From positions 3,916,243 through 3,980,242 of the forward strand of contig CP093829.1 of assembly GCA_033063855.1 (NCBI GenBank): a DNA stretch of 64,000 bases, in the 5' to 3' direction. This DNA is from Smittia aterrima. Taxonomy: Eukaryota; Arthropoda; Insecta; Diptera; Chironomidae. The position numbers and the translations under genes are program-made. The notes beneath the pieces were generated by a model. The model saw nothing but the letters and a program-made list of their open reading frames with translations, searched no databases and had not been told where the DNA came from. This document shows, in pieces, positions 36,201-50,398 of this stretch; positions within the stretch are counted from its first letter, which is position 1, and every line of letters begins with the position of its first letter.

Positions 36201-39200
36201 AAACTTTTCTCACACACAAGTGCGAGTGCCACAAACGATGAAGAAGCAACTTTAATTTAAATATTTGTTTAACATGGAACCAGGGAATCACTCTTTGTAA
36301 TGGCATCATGTCTTATTCAGCTGATGGTCGGATACGCTCACCTCGCGTGGGTCTCAAATTAATCTTATTTCACCGGTAAAGCTTAAACAAACGCGTGACC
36401 TTACTGATTACGTAAAGTGATGTCAACTAAGCGACAAAGCATGACTTTGGTGACGTCACGAGCGAATATTCACAGACATATTCAGTCGAACAACAGACGG
36501 TTGACTTAATCGCTCGATAGATCTGAACGAGAAACACATTCCGCTGCTCAATTGTTAATTATTGAAAGCGGGGTCCATCAACATAGAGCAATTGTTGTTG
36601 GAGTCTGTTTGTCGATGATCGTAGCGCTAAATCATTCAACTCAGAGCCGATTTGTTTGTTTCTGTTTATAGTTTCTGTTGAATCATTCTCTTTCTCTCTC
36701 TTTTTCAGAGGTTTCCCCAACACTCTGCTCATGCTTTTTATAATTCGTTTCAATAGCTTCTTCTCCTCTCTCTCTTGTGCCTAAACTGTTGCTCGGTGTC
36801 TCCGTCGCATAAAGATTCAAAGCGAGAAGAACGAATAAGGGAACTTGCCAACTTGCTATTCATGGCCCTTTAAAAATGTTTACGTCGTGGACCTTGTTGA
36901 GCATTGTGTCTTGCTTTCGAAAACGTGTTTCAACGACTTCTCGGTTATGATGAATTTCTCGTGAATGTGAATCATATAACGGCTCATAATTAATTGCTGA
37001 AGTGACCTCTAATTGTCACTTTTAAGCCAGAACATCGCCACCAAACAGATTTCAAGCTCATTGAACGTGACGTCACGTTATTTTATTTTTAAATATTTTT
37101 GTTCTCTCCACTGTCACTCGTTTTAATTACTCTCAATTATAGAAAATGGACCAGTGCGGACATGTAGAACTATTTGTTTGTTGTGAACTCAGCTGTGAGC
37201 TTCATCAGCTTCTATCGATTGCCAAGAAGACTCGCTCAGCGAGAATACAAAATGATGTTTAATAATAAATCACCACGTCATTTCAATCGGAGGAATCGTT
37301 TAATTAAAGAGGAAAGCTCATGTTGTTACGAAACATAGCCGGAGTGGCATCATTTTTCCTCACTTGACGAGTGAGGGTGGGAGTTGAAGCAAACATTAAG
37401 TTCTTCTTTTTTAGGGAAATTTATTATCGTAAGAGATCAGCCCACCGAGAGTAAGAAAAATGGAAGAAGTTCTTTTTGGAAAAGATGATGATGATGGGGT
37501 AAAGGGTGCCTCGTGATCCGAAACAACTAAAATAAACAATAATCAATCGTTTAGAAGACAGAGCGACGTCAGAGTCTGATAAAACAGCTTAGGTCTTGGT
37601 AGATTACGATTTTACTTGAATCTCATTCGAATGAGTCAGAGCAACCCTCGAGTTATTAAAAGATTGCTTGCAATTAAACTCTTATCAAACTTGATTTGTT
37701 CACTTCTCGCTTTCTCGCTCCTCCACCACATTTTCAACTTAAATATTTGCTTAAAATTTTCGAGAATTCGTGATTCACACCAATACACAGCAGTGCGTCG
37801 TTGTTATCAGCAGTTTTCCTAGCCACTGTGAATCAAAAGTGGCGTGATGGTGCAAAAGGTTTTTGCTTAAGGAGACGTCGACGTCAACGAGATACAGACG
37901 CGCAAAATTCGCGTAACGATAAACGAAATGAAAATGTGACAAAGAGACGACTGGCTGTGAGTAGCCACAGCGGCGGGTGTTAATCGCTTTTTAATTGAAT
38001 AACAAATATCAACAACTTCTGTCGATTACGTCATTTGACTGGATGAGGGCCCTCGAAATTTTGTCACTTTTTTCTTTTGACTTTAGCAAGATGTTTCGTG
38101 ACTGAAATTCTGACATCAATTCAGAGTAACGGGGGCTCTTATCAGTAATTGATATTTTTGTTATTCTCCGCTCGCTTATCAGTGCTTGAATTTCATATTT
38201 GAAGACTTTGGAGTCGCTTAAACTGAGCGCTGGAAGTTTTTTTTTTGTTAATGGTGGAGATTGTATGCGAAGCTATACAAGGACTTTTCCGCCCAGAGAA
38301 AGCTGACGCCTGGATTCTGTCAGCCGCGAGACGAGATGGAAAGAGTAAAGAAAGCAACAAACAGAAAACATCAACAGTGAGGAATTGTCCATCAATTTCC
38401 TTCTCTCTGCGCACTGAATTATTCAATTTGATTTGGATTTGATCACCGCACGTGCTAATTACTGCCTTGGTGGTCGATACAATTTCTCAGAGAATCATTC
38501 ACTTTCGAGAGTGTCAACTTAATCAAAGCACTTTGTAATTAAATTTGTTTCTGATGAATGACATTTGCCTATTAGGTCATTCTCAACGATTATCGGAATA
38601 AAACTGAAACTTATTTACCTGTAAACCCATCGACCAGAGTTTCATGGAAATTTATTCCACCTCAGCGAACCACTTCGAACGAATGATGTGATGTCGCTAA
38701 TAAATTCGCAAAACAAATTTACATCTGTGTCCGTCTCGTTGACGAGGCAAACGAATTCCGCAACGATAAACTCAAAAATAAACAAGATCTGAGAGCCGTG
38801 GCAAAAAGCACATGCGAAAGTCAAACAAATGAAACGACTGAGCGTCTTCTTTCTGTTCGTTCTATAACGTTTTTCTTTTTCTTGCTGATCGCACCGAAAA
38901 CTATTTCTTTCGGGATTCGGGCGATAAAAAAATAATTTAAAGACTGAGTTAAAAAACACACAAAACTGATGGAGCGCTAACACAGAATTGTCGCGAAACA
39001 ACGAAAAAATCGCGGAATACGCGCCACTCGAGTAAATAGAATCCGCCGTGTATGTGTGAATATGTTGATAATACAAAATATTTCGTGTCTTGTTCTTGTA
39101 TGAGAGATAAGAGTGACAAAGTGTAACTGGTGGATTCAGAAAGCAAAACTCAATCACTCATAGTCCGAGCTCCAGCTCTGTATTTCATCCACATATCGTC

Positions 39201-42200
39201 AAAGCTTGTTCATAGATAAACTGATAATTTGAGAAGGGTTTTCTATCTCTCTTCATTCGTATGCGTATGATTCACATCGTATAACCGTTTGTTTGATGTT
39301 TAACTGAAGCAAGATACGGACAGGTCTATCAATCATTGCCTGGCATTTTATGCCCGCGTGAACAGTTTCGAGTGACGATAAAATGAAATTCGAGCCTTCC
39401 TTCAAAGTCTCTCGCTCATTTATGTGAATCTAATCAATATTTTATCAAACTCACACACAGTGACGCAGTTTGATTTGATATCATCAACATAAGAGCTGGA
39501 AATACCGGAGACTATAGGCAGCTATTGCTTTTACCTAATAATTGCTTTCAATTAAGTTGGATTCGTGCTCTTATCAGACAAAACCAAAAGAACTTTTTAA
39601 TAATGAAATAATCATCAAACTTCGAATAGAGAAGATAAAAGTTTAACTCTTCCCTCTCGTTCAGAAAGCAAACACGTTGTTTACGTTCATTTCGAATGAA
39701 ATCATCGTCGGATTGTCACTTGAATGTGAAATATTTGTGCTCTACTGCTTAGTTTAAATATTGATGGTTTTCAATAAAAAAAAATTCGCATGACAGAGCC
39801 AAAAAATCTTAAATGATTGTGTGAGACGGTATAAATTTTTAATGGTGCTTCTTCTATTTGATCTGTCCAACACAAAAGCGCCTCGTGGAGCTTCGTTTGG
39901 ACTAAATTATTTGATGAAAGATTTGTTTCACTACTTGTGAGATTGCGATAATATGTGTGCGCGAAGAGGAATATTTATTGTGCGATCTCAAAGTTCATCG
40001 GGTAATCAGCTTACAAAAGTCGCACTCCATGAAATGCAGAGGACGTTTCACTGATAAACTTTTGAACGCCGCTTTGGCTTCTTATCACAAAGTCTCTAAA
40101 TTACGTCGTCAAGTTTCCTTATGCTTCTTATCTTTACCTTTTATTGAATTGTTGGTCAGTTTTGTCGAAACAGATGTTGGTGTAACTGTCGTCGTTGCCT
40201 TCTTAACGTTTGATTCTACCGAAGAAAGAAAAGAAGAAAATTAATGAAAAATCTCAAATATTTTCTGAAAAAATAAACAAAATCAGAAGATTCCCCCAAA
40301 ATCCGCAGATTAGCAGAGCTTTTTTTAAACAGATGATTTAAAGCAAGTAGAGAGATTCAGCTTTGCACGTGAAAAACTCAAGTTTCCATCGTTTGGTTGG
40401 CTTTTTCGCAACTTTTCATCATCCTCTTGTTCACATCATCAGAAGTGTGAGAAAACATTTCTCGTCTATTTTTAATCGGATTATAAACAAGAAAAAGATT
40501 TTCCTAAAGCAAAAAACCGCGCGCAGAATTCTAAAGTGAAATCGACTTGAGCTCGACTTGAGAGTGATCAACTCGTGAGTCATAAAATTATAAAATATTT
40601 GAAGCTCGTTTGGCTATAAATGAAGATTAGGAGGAGAGTCAATAAAGTGTTCTCCAGATGCTCTTTGCTTACTCCAAATTTGTCTAGCGATTCACGACTT
40701 CACTGTCTTGAATGTGTCGAGAAAATTTCGAGGGAGGGAAGAAGGAAAAAGCGAACCGTGTTTCCTCTTCTTGTATCGAAGAAATTCCTCTCGAGCAATG
40801 TGCAGACGTAATATAAATTTTTAAAAATAGAAACGTTCAGCGTCTTTATTTTGCTATTTACTTTGGGATAGCCCCAAGAGTAGTAGAGAGCTATTTCGAG
40901 GTTCACTTGACATCTCTAGTCGTTTAATTAAACGAGAAACGATTTTATCGCAAATGAAAGCGGAGAGGTTCATAAGTAGAAATGTCGCGCTCATCAATGC
41001 GTGGAACGATAGATTTTGGCAAGACTTCTTTTTCTTATAGCGAAAATATGTCAGTTAAGTTAAATTAAGTAGGGAATTTTAATTGGTCGCTTGACGTGTT
41101 GTCGTCGTTGTCTAACAAACTGAATCATTGTGAAAACAATTCCTCGAGACATCATCTGCTTCTTTCTTAGCCGCCACTTCGTCCGACCCCGCTCTGAACA
41201 ATGAAACGAGAACGATATAAAAGGATCATCGCTTTTACGACATGGTATAGAGCGAAGCTAGTGAACCTTTGAAAGGGTCTCCCGGCTTGCCTGGCCCCGA
41301 GAACAAAAGAAAAGTCAAGTGTACGAAATTTATTGTCTTTGGGATTTCTCGAGAGAAATTTTACGAGAAAAATTACCGCTGTGATGATTTTGTTGTTGTT
41401 CGTTCTCTGCTTTAGCCAAAAGACTCAAGTAGGATCAAGTGCACGTCCTTTAAGGATTTTCTACCTACTTCGACTCGACTCCGCTTTGAAGTGTCCTTCG
41501 CATTGAAGCAAAGGCCTGATGATTCTGGGAATTTCCCTCGAGCCAGCTTTATGGATCTCTTTAGGTTTTTGTGTTGTTTTCGATCTAAATTTAGATCAGA
41601 TTTTTTCGAAAAGAGCGAGATCTCTGCTGAGTGTGAATTGCGTCATCGATTCTCGCCACGAATTCCGACTGATGTAATCACACTTTCTTGCTGTTCTCGT
41701 TCGTTCACTACATTTCTTGGCAAGAGAGTGAGGGAATGTTTGCTTTAAGGCGAAGGCTTCAGTGTCAGGAGAAAATCCCAATATGACGTCAAAACTTGTT
41801 ATTCTCTTGGCCTTTAATTACAATGTCATTGGCAACCGTGAAAAATAAACCATCATGAGTGAATGTCACTCAAACTCCAACCACCTACAAAAGCGTTTCC
41901 ATTTATTTCCCTCTTCACCTCGCAAATGCTAAAACGAAAATATCTTGAACGCTTCATGAAGATTCCCCGCAATTTTCATCATCGCAAAAAAAGAAAAAAA
42001 GAAAATTCACCGGGAAATCTAATTTTTTATATCTTCAACTAGCATTTGTCTTTGTGAAAAGCAATCGGGAAAATCCCGAAGAACAAAAACTCAATCCAAG
42101 GGCTTTCCTCTTCAATAGCTCGCTTCACCCCTCTTTACTGTATCCGAAAAGAGTGTTTTTGATTTGTATTGCAAGCAGGATGTTTGATAGAATCAAAAGC

Positions 42201-45200
42201 AAGCTAAACGAGAAATCATCGTTCTCTTCTCAAAACACACGTTCTCGTTGTTGAGAAATTCCGTCTCATAAAGTTTTCTTCTATTTGCATGTGTGATGAC
42301 TGTGAACGAACGAGACACGATACCGAAACAGAACTGAGCGATAAATGGTTCAAGTTCTTAACTAATGTGAATGTATGAGACGAATGGAGAATCATCTTGA
42401 AGGAGGGTATTCTCGTTTTCTGTTATTGCTTTTGATGTTATTTTGCCGGAACTCTCTCTAGAGCTGTCGAATTCCCTTTTTTCTTTGAGGTCAAAAAAGT
42501 TGCCCTTATACAAAAGTTTAAATTGTGTTGCGGGTGCCGGATGGAAATGTGTTTAATGAAAATAATTAGATAACTGAAGGCTCGACGCTGCAGCGATGAT
42601 TATTGATCTCACGTCAATTTAACTTTGTGTTGCTCTTTGCAGACACCTGTCAAGGAAGGAAGATTCCCCACGCACACCATCGAAGCTTGCATGAAAATTC
42701 CTTCTGCGTTTATACAAAGTTTACACTCATCCCTTCATCGGGAAATGACTGATTTCGGTACGTTGTCAACGACAGCCAGCCCTAAACACATTCACCCGCT
42801 CCCTTTCAATTTTCTTTTTATCGTCTTTTTATGGCAAAGGTTCAGAGCAGAAGGAGAGAAGCGCACGAGGAGAATATTCTGTGTTCGGAAAACCCGAGAT
42901 TATGGTGTTGAATGTTCATCCTTTCAGCATCTCATTCCACTTGAAACGTAGCGAGCATTTTACTATGGCGCATGGCTCTTCGATGCTTCCCGAATGAAAG
43001 CATGTTGATGGAAAATTTTTGCGTCTCGTTCACTGAGCGTCAACCTCCAATTGTTGTTCTCCACTACGCATCAAATTTTTCGATCACTTTTCGCATTCTC
43101 TTGCAAGGAAACCCCTCCGACTTTCCCTGCTTCATAAATATTCATGTCGGAATCTGAAACATTGAGCAAGTCGTTGCTTTAGCTTTGGCTCTTTCATTCA
43201 ATCGCTTTTCCATCTTCATCTTCTTCTCTTCATGCGGCATCAAGTTTTCTTTTTACGTCAGGGGTTGATTGAAGGCGAAAGCGACTGAGTTCGGGGAGAG
43301 TATGAAGAGGGGATTCTAAGAGGCAAATTGCGTATTCTGCGGGGATATCTCGACGTTGTTTTGTTATCTGCAGTATTTCCCATCCATCGTTTCCATTGAA
43401 GACAAACGGAAACAAATTCCCTACCTCGGCTATTGAGAGACGGTGTTGAATCTTATTTCTCTCGGAAGCAACATTATTTATAACACGATGTCAATGTCAA
43501 TGATCAGAGGAACTTTCTTTTTTTCCTCTTCCCTTGCCACTGCCGCGTCTTTACAGAAAATTGATGGTTCTTTTCCATTTGTTGTGCTGCAGAATTCTTT
43601 TGCGAAGTTCTTTCTCTTGTGTTTGCGACGTGGACCATTAATATCATTCAGTGCTCCGCTTTTACCCAAGAAACGTGCGATGAATTTTACAGCATTTTCT
43701 TCTCATTCTCGTTTTAACATTGAGTTGGTTTATTTTCTTTTTCGCCTGAAACTCGAACACGTCACGTCATCAATAATTGTTTATATCGCTTATGCCTGGA
43801 TACTTTGCGCGATTGCAAAGAGAAGCAAAGCGAGCGAAAGAAATCAACCAGTTTTGCTCGAGACGACTCCGAGGTAAAAGCGCAGCATTTTATTATCTAT
43901 TCCCAAGAAATTCGCAACGTGTTCAGCTTGCGCCTGTGTATTTCAGTTGAAAACGTGTATGCATTTAATTTCATGTTGAGTATTTCCTCTCCTCCAGCAC
44001 AGCAATGAGAAAAATCTGTTTTTGTTTTATTATGTTTCGTTTCTTTTCTTTTCCGTCCGATTCACTTAGAACATCATCGCCGTTTCTTCATTTTGGAGAA
44101 CTCTACGTCGACAACAACATCATCGTCGTCGTCTCGATGAATCACAAGTTAAGGTGCGCATGATGTGGACTGCGAAGGAGGAAAATATATTCGCATTGCG
44201 AGAATAAGCTTTATCGCGTTAAAACTCTTCGCTTTCGTCATTGGTATGTCATTGCACTAAAGGACTAAGCGACCCGTTAATATCAGAAGCAAGTGCCACC
44301 ACTTGAACATCGTTCCCACTTACTTTAGCCTGTTGGCGCCAATATGTCGCTTCGACGAAATATTTTTCTTTTCTCGTTCTCTTTTCCTGAGCTCTCTTGC
44401 TGTGTTTTAGCCGTTCAACAAGCGGCTTGGGTGTTTTTGTCTGTGTACACATTTTTCGTCTTGCCAAAGCAACACTGATGTTGGTGCGATTTTATGATGA
44501 TTATTTTCCTTGCTTAACCTTTCTTTCTCGGGTCCTTTCTTTGCTTTTGTTGAAGTGAAATGTGCCTGAGACAATAAAGCGACATAAACGAACAAGAAAA
44601 GAGAGAAATCCTGATCCAATCTTAAATCTGTCGAGTCGTAAATGTTGATGTAAAAATCGGTTCTCAAGTTAAGCTAGAAATTCCTCTTATCACGCGTAAT
44701 GTATTTAATTAGATCGCGGCTTGCCAGCTCGTCATTTACTAAACATTTCCGTTTCGACTGCGATTGTGGATCCGCGAAGAGCTGATTAACTTCGTCTCAA
44801 TGAACGACAAGCAAAAAAAAAAGAAGTATTTTCGTGATAAGAATGAAACTTTCGTGCACATGCCTCGTTTCTGTCTTTTTACGACTTCTTACTGCTTCAC
44901 GGGAATGCGACGTCATTTCAACTGTTTTTTTCCCTCTTCTCTTTCGTGCGGTAATTTCGCGAAAAAAAAAGTGGAAACGCTGATTGTATGTGTGAAACTC
45001 GATATTAAAATTGGCCGAGCCAGCGAAAAGACGTCTGAATCATCCTTGAATACGCTTTCTGGTGAACGTCATGTGTCAGCGGCGGTCAGAATCGACGATA
45101 ACTGCGCCATCTTCGATTACCGCGGCGTTAAGTGTCGCGACATAACATGCAACTGATTGGACCCTAACAAGAACAATGCTCTGCAAGTCGCAACTGGCAG

Positions 45201-47477
45201 TATGCATAAATCAACCTACATAAATGCCGCAATCTCTCAATGATCGCATGCTTTGCTTGATTTGATATTTCATAAAGGAACTAAACGTTTAAAGAAAATT
45301 TACACAAGCATGCAGACAGGCGCGCTTTAATGAAACGTGTTCTTGAGCATAATGCTTCGTCCAATCTTGTTTTTCAGTTGTTGAGCAATTGCAGCTTTTC
45401 AATTAAGAGTGCAAAAATTTATTACGTGGGTTTCATTCCTTTCCATTATATGTGAGAGGCGAGAAGTATCAACAAACGAATATTTGTGGCGATTGAGTCA
45501 CTGCTTCTTGTGGAGAGTTGCTGCTGCTGCTGCCATCGTCGAATGACATTTAAGCAGAATTTAAAATTCAGTCGATTGATTTCTGATAGCGTTAGCGATT
45601 TAATTTGGCGTTGCGAAACCTCAAGGCAGATGGAGCGACACACGACAGTCAAAACACTTAAGAAAACAGAGTCGTCATCATCCAGTCGTTTGAGAAGACT
45701 CATAAACCGCTGTAGAAAAGTATATCGCGAGTCCACGTCTTTGTATACACAACGATAAACAAAAATATCATCGCAAGATGTGGTCCAACGCTCGTCGTCG
45801 ATTATAAATAAAGTAAGCGAAAACAAGATTTCTCGCCGTTTTCTTTTGATGTTTTAAACAGAACTTTAATACAATAACACCGTAGCTTCACGAAAAGGAG
45901 AAGCGAGTTATGCTGGAGTGAAACGGATGGCCGGAGCCACGATTTTATTAATTTGTGCCTTCGAGAAATGGGAATCTTGTTCGCGTTGTCGAAGTAGAGA
46001 AGATCGTCAGAAAGAAAAAATTCAAACAAACGAGTTTTGTCCGCGCTCTGAGCCGTGTGGTATTCTCAATTCTTTGACGATATTTTGATCTCAGGCGGCC
46101 GATAAAAGACGGAAAAATAATGCTAAGGAAAACTGGCTAGCGAGCCAAGCGATGATGCTTTTATATTCTTCTTCGATGGAATCAACAATGGACACGAAAC
46201 GATGCGAAGAAGAGGATGAAAGAAAGAGATTTCCAAAAAGAATAATAACAAGAAGAACCACCTGTTCTTACAGTTGAAAAGACGATGTTCTCGATATTCC
46301 TCTTGACGTCGACCTATCGCATCATTAGAGTTCTCAGAAAATACTTTACTTCTGCGACGACGACCGTGACGCATAAATGTTGATGTAACTTAATGGAAAA
46401 CACCTCAGGTTATAGTTGTAATAAAGCAATTATAGAAATAGAAACGTAAAGAGTTGCACTAGACATGCCAGTCATTTCCCTCAACAAAGCGAGCGAATAC
46501 CGAGCGATTGCTCAATTTAACTTGATTGTGAACGTCTTTTAACAGAAATTTCAGAAAATCTGAATGTCAATTGCTGATTAAACTATTCACGTCGCTCACG
46601 AAAACAAGTTCCCATCTACAGAAACACATCGAGTTTCCCCGTTTCTTCAATGTGTACGTGAGAGCTCACACACCATTGCACAATCATGAACCTCTCTATT
46701 GGAATTCTTTCTTCTTTACGTAAGTTCGTAGTTTTTATTATTTTCAATCTAATTGTTTGTCATAGCTCTGACGTCACGAACGATTAAGGGTGAATCCCAA
46801 GAAGTTCTGGGCGGTTTTAGAAAGGATAAATTGCACTTACTCGCTTTCCTTCGTGCCATCGTAGATCACTGCACAATATTTATTTTAGCAATTTAAAAAC
46901 TCTGCTCGGTTTAAATTTTCCACTGAATTGTCTCGGTGCATTCGTTTAATTGAGCGCAAGCAGGCGAATCAATCTTTTTTCATTCCACAAACTCAAATCA
47001 AAAATAGCTAATCTCAAAAGAACTCAAATAACTTTCTTCCTTTTAATTTGACACTGGTTATTATGAATCACTTAAATTAATTAATAAACACTTGCTCTTT
47101 ACTTCATTTCTTTAAGGGCGCCAAACCGCGAAAAAGCAAGAAAATTTAACTATATGAAACTAATGATTATATTTCTTGTAAACAACTGAACTGAACTGTC
47201 CGCGCTGACGAATTTCTTTAATGAAACAGAAGAAAATCGAGTTTTGTTGTTAGCGGCTCGGAGTCTCTACGCTTACTAACTGCAACTTGCTTTGTACTTC
47301 GTGAAATCAGCGAACACTAACACAACTCTCACAAACAAATCCGATGAAAAACTACTCGATTCAAAATAATTTAACGATCTTTTGAAATTCAAAACTGATC
47401 GCAAGGCCCACTTACCAAATTATTTTTAATGTAGAACTGTGAAATATAGAAAATAAACTGAATCAAGCTAAAAAAGC
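33225..47477. other. 14.25 kb gene-free region upstream of Schnurri and macoilin
   Basis: No exon with recognisable protein content on either strand. Open frames here are short or low-complexity (for example 38642-39157 minus and 43443-43877 plus), without introns or motifs. Schnurri's first exon enters with an unsatisfied phase, so its 5' exon(s) and promoter should lie here or beyond. The natural reading is a large Schnurri 5' intron and regulatory domain, plus the macoilin promoter near 47.4 kb. Perfect TGACGTCA palindromes occur at 33245, 36183, 36451, 37068, 41784 and 46769. A CG/TG dinucleotide run lies near 36.1 kb. No transposon ORF, tRNA or CRISPR is apparent. Confidence 0.6.
36109..36133. 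repeat. (CG)n(TG)n dinucleotide microsatellite
   Basis: Five CG units run directly into about seven TG units. Pure alternating purine-pyrimidine sequence, a potential Z-DNA former. Confidence 0.85.
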
Positions 47478-50157
47478 ATGAAACGAAGGACAGAAGCCGG
47501 TGGAAAATTTCGAAGGACAATTAAACGCAATAATGGCTTGACTGGAAGCAGGTGAGGACTCGATTTGAGAGATCAAAACCGGAGAAATTAAAAGTTGGGC
47601 CAGTTGAAGGAAAAATAAATTTTCCAAAATGTCTCGCGAAAAAAACCTTTGCAAGAGTTTTGGCAACAGCTTTCGACCTTTGATCAGTGACGAGTATAGA
47701 AGAAGGATTGTCATCTTAAGCAGTCAATCAGTTTTACTGTATTCTCATAGATTTGTGTGTCAATTTTTTTTTCGGGGCCACCAAAAAAAGTTTAAAATTG
47801 CATAATGAAATTCATTCTTTTCGGTTGTTTACGTCTTCGTTTACACTTCTAAAGCCCGTTATCAGTAGCGCAATTTATTTCCAGGTGATAATGCTATTTT
47901 CGTTTCTTATTCCCCAGCTCGGCGACACTTTTCTTTTACATGAAAATTATTCTGATTTGGTCTTCTGTGATTTTTTGCGACTACATGTTGGAAGCGAGGT
48001 GAGAATAACAAAGTTAATTAGTTTACGGCCTTCAATAAAATCCACTAAATTTCATTTTAGATTCGAATATTTGTGGCCGTTTTGGCTTCTTCTTCGATCT
48101 GTGTACGATTCATACAAATACAAAGGATTGGTAAGGCAGCAGCTGGTGACAATTGCGATTTGATTCTCAAGATGCTACTCTTGTTTCTCTTTTTAGGCTT
48201 TCTCATTTCTTTTCATTTGTATTGCCATCACCAGCGATTTAATTTGCTTGTTCTTCATCCCAGTGCAGTGGATCTTCTTCGTTGCTTCGACATACGTCTG
48301 GATTCAGTTTGTATGGATTCACACGGAGAAAGGAATCTGCTTGCCCACTATTATTTTATGGCTGTTGTTTGTGTGGATGGAAGCAAAGATTCGATGGAAA
48401 GACAACCGAAATATGCCTCATCTTGATCTCTGTAGACCATTCGCAGCTCATTGCATTGGCTATCCAGTTGTCACTTTAGGATTCGGTTTCAAGAGCTATA
48501 TTGGCTATCGAATCAGACAGAGGAAACAAAAGGAGATCTCAAAAGAGAATGAGTTTTACATGCAACTTCTTCAACAAGCGCTTCCACATGAAGAGGCTGA
48601 AAGTAATCAGGATCTGATTGAAACAACCCCTCCTTCAGTCGCCAGCAATGGTAACCTTTCACAGTGCAAAGAAAGTCAGAGCCATCACAAAACAAATGGA
48701 AATGCTGAAAGCATCACAGCTCCAAATATGAATGGAACGAGTAATCATAAACATCACAACTATAAGAAGACTACAGAGAAAGAAAATGGCTGTTTACATT
48801 CAATGGAAAACAATCATCAGGACCTGATACCTAACAATACCGTACTAAGCAAGCCTGGAAGCAAGGCTAATAATTTGAACTTTAATAACCTTCAGAGTGT
48901 AAAAAATACAAACACGACTTCATATCAACAGATTCAGAACGGAATCGGAAGCTCAATGAAGGAGCTAAATGTTACAAATAAGTGTTCGCCATACAAAAAC
49001 AAAGATGATCACAATACCTATGTCAGTTCAAACTCTTGTAAGAAAGAGTACGAGAAAGAGAAGATAATCAAGGACTCTTATAACGAGGAAATAGTCGAAC
49101 CGATGAGCCAAAAGCGTAAGGACAAATCGAAAGACAATCAGCAGTATCATCAGCAGCATCAACCTCCATCAACTTCTCTCGCAAAGAATAATTTGAAGGC
49201 TTGTGATCAGTGTCAGAAGTTGGAGCTGGAGGCGAAACGTCTCAAATCAGAGCTGCAAGCTTTGAAGGTACTTGAACAAGAAACAAAGCAAAAGCTTGAC
49301 ACAGCAAAGAGTAGTTTGCAGTTTAAGAATAAGGAGAATGACGATGCTCATAAACAGTGAGTATCACACAAACATTTTATTGATTAAATTTAATAAAACT
49401 TTCATTTTAGAATCGCTGAATTTCAAGAGCGAGAGCGGAGAAATCGACAATTCTTTGAATCACAGCTTAATCAAGAGAAGAAACTTCGAAAGCAAGCTGA
49501 AGAAAAGGCAAACGTTGCTCGTTGCGCCGAAACTTGTAAAATGAAGAAAATTCAACTTGAAGCTGAGAACAATAAGATGAGACGTGAGCTGAACTTGGTT
49601 GAAGAAACCAAACAGAATTTGGATAAGCAAAATCGAATGTACGAGCATGAGGTAAAAATAGAAATCCATTCGTTATCGATTGTTAGTAACATAATTTAAT
49701 TCAAGCTTCGGAAGTACGAGAATGAATTGAGAAATCGTGAACAGAGTCAAAATGCTGATATGCTGAGATCAGCGCTTGGGGCTATGCAGGAGAAGAATTC
49801 AATGCTTGAAAAGAATCTGTCGGCAGAAACACGAGTGAAATTAGATTTGTTCTCTGCTCTTGGCGAGGCTCGTCGGCAACTGGAAATTAAAGACAGTGAG
49901 TTTCTTTTGATATCAACAAATCAAATTTTCTTCTAAAAATTTAATTTGTAGATTTTTTGCGAAGCAAGGATAAGCAACTCGAGGACTTAAAAGCAAAAAC
50001 AGCTCAATTACTTGCTTTAATGCCTGTTGACTCTACACTCTCCAATATGCTTCCCAACATCAACAACTTGGCAATGACTTCAAGCGCATCGTCGCTTTCA
50101 ATTTTGGATCAATCAGAAGCGATTGCGTCTTACGTTAAAAATTCTCAACTCGGTTAG
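47478..50157 (+). CDS. Macoilin (TMEM57/MACO1), multipass neuronal ER protein
   Basis: Seven exons (47478-47551, 47918-47998, 48061-48130, 48197-49356, 49411-49651, 49706-49895, 49952-50157) give 673 residues. The start MKRRTEAGGKFRRTIKRN matches the basic N-terminus of macoilins. Membrane segments follow (MKIILIWSSVIFCDYM; FEYLWPFWLLLRSVYDSY; AFSFLFICIAITSDLICLFF; VASTYVWIQFVW; LPTIILWLLFVWM), then the signature DLCRPFAAHCIGYPVVTLGFG. A low-complexity Asn/Lys/His-rich cytosolic linker leads into a long C-terminal coiled coil (KACDQCQKLELEAKRLKSEL onward). In worms and mammals macoilin is in neuronal rough ER and affects excitability. The first 150 residues depend on three short, phase-consistent exons. 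Confidence 0.93.
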
Positions 50158-50221
50158 TCGGATAGCATTTTGGCTTCCGAGCTATTTATGATATTTTTTG
50201 TATCTTTTGTCTTCTCATTTC

Positions 50222-50227
50222 AATAAA
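50222..50227 (+). terminator. Polyadenylation signal of macoilin
   Basis: AATAAA 65 bases after the macoilin stop codon. Confidence 0.5.
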
Positions 50228-50398
50228 TATCCTTTTGAATGTGAAAGAATTTGACTGTCAAAGTAATTTTTTGTTTCACGTCACTTGCAGCTCTTTTTTT
50301 TTTCAGAATAATTGAAGGAAAGAATTAAAATCTTTTGCTTCTAAAATCTTTATTCAGAAAATAAAAATTTACATTCTTCATTTCTATTGAAACTGGGA

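Noticed and set aside
38642..39157. 171-residue open frame on the minus strand in the Schnurri upstream region
   Set aside because: Hydrophobic, Phe/Ser-rich composition, no motif, no splice structure and no relative I recognise; length is plausible by chance in 14 kb of AT-rich DNA.
43443..43877. 144-residue open frame on the plus strand
   Set aside because: No domain or signal, overlapping open frames in other phases, and Phe/Ser-rich translation typical of pyrimidine-rich non-coding DNA.
46687..46724. Short ATG-initiated exon-like segment followed by GTAAGT
   Set aside because: It would encode a dozen hydrophobic residues, but no downstream exon fits, and macoilin has a better first exon at 47478 matching its conserved start.
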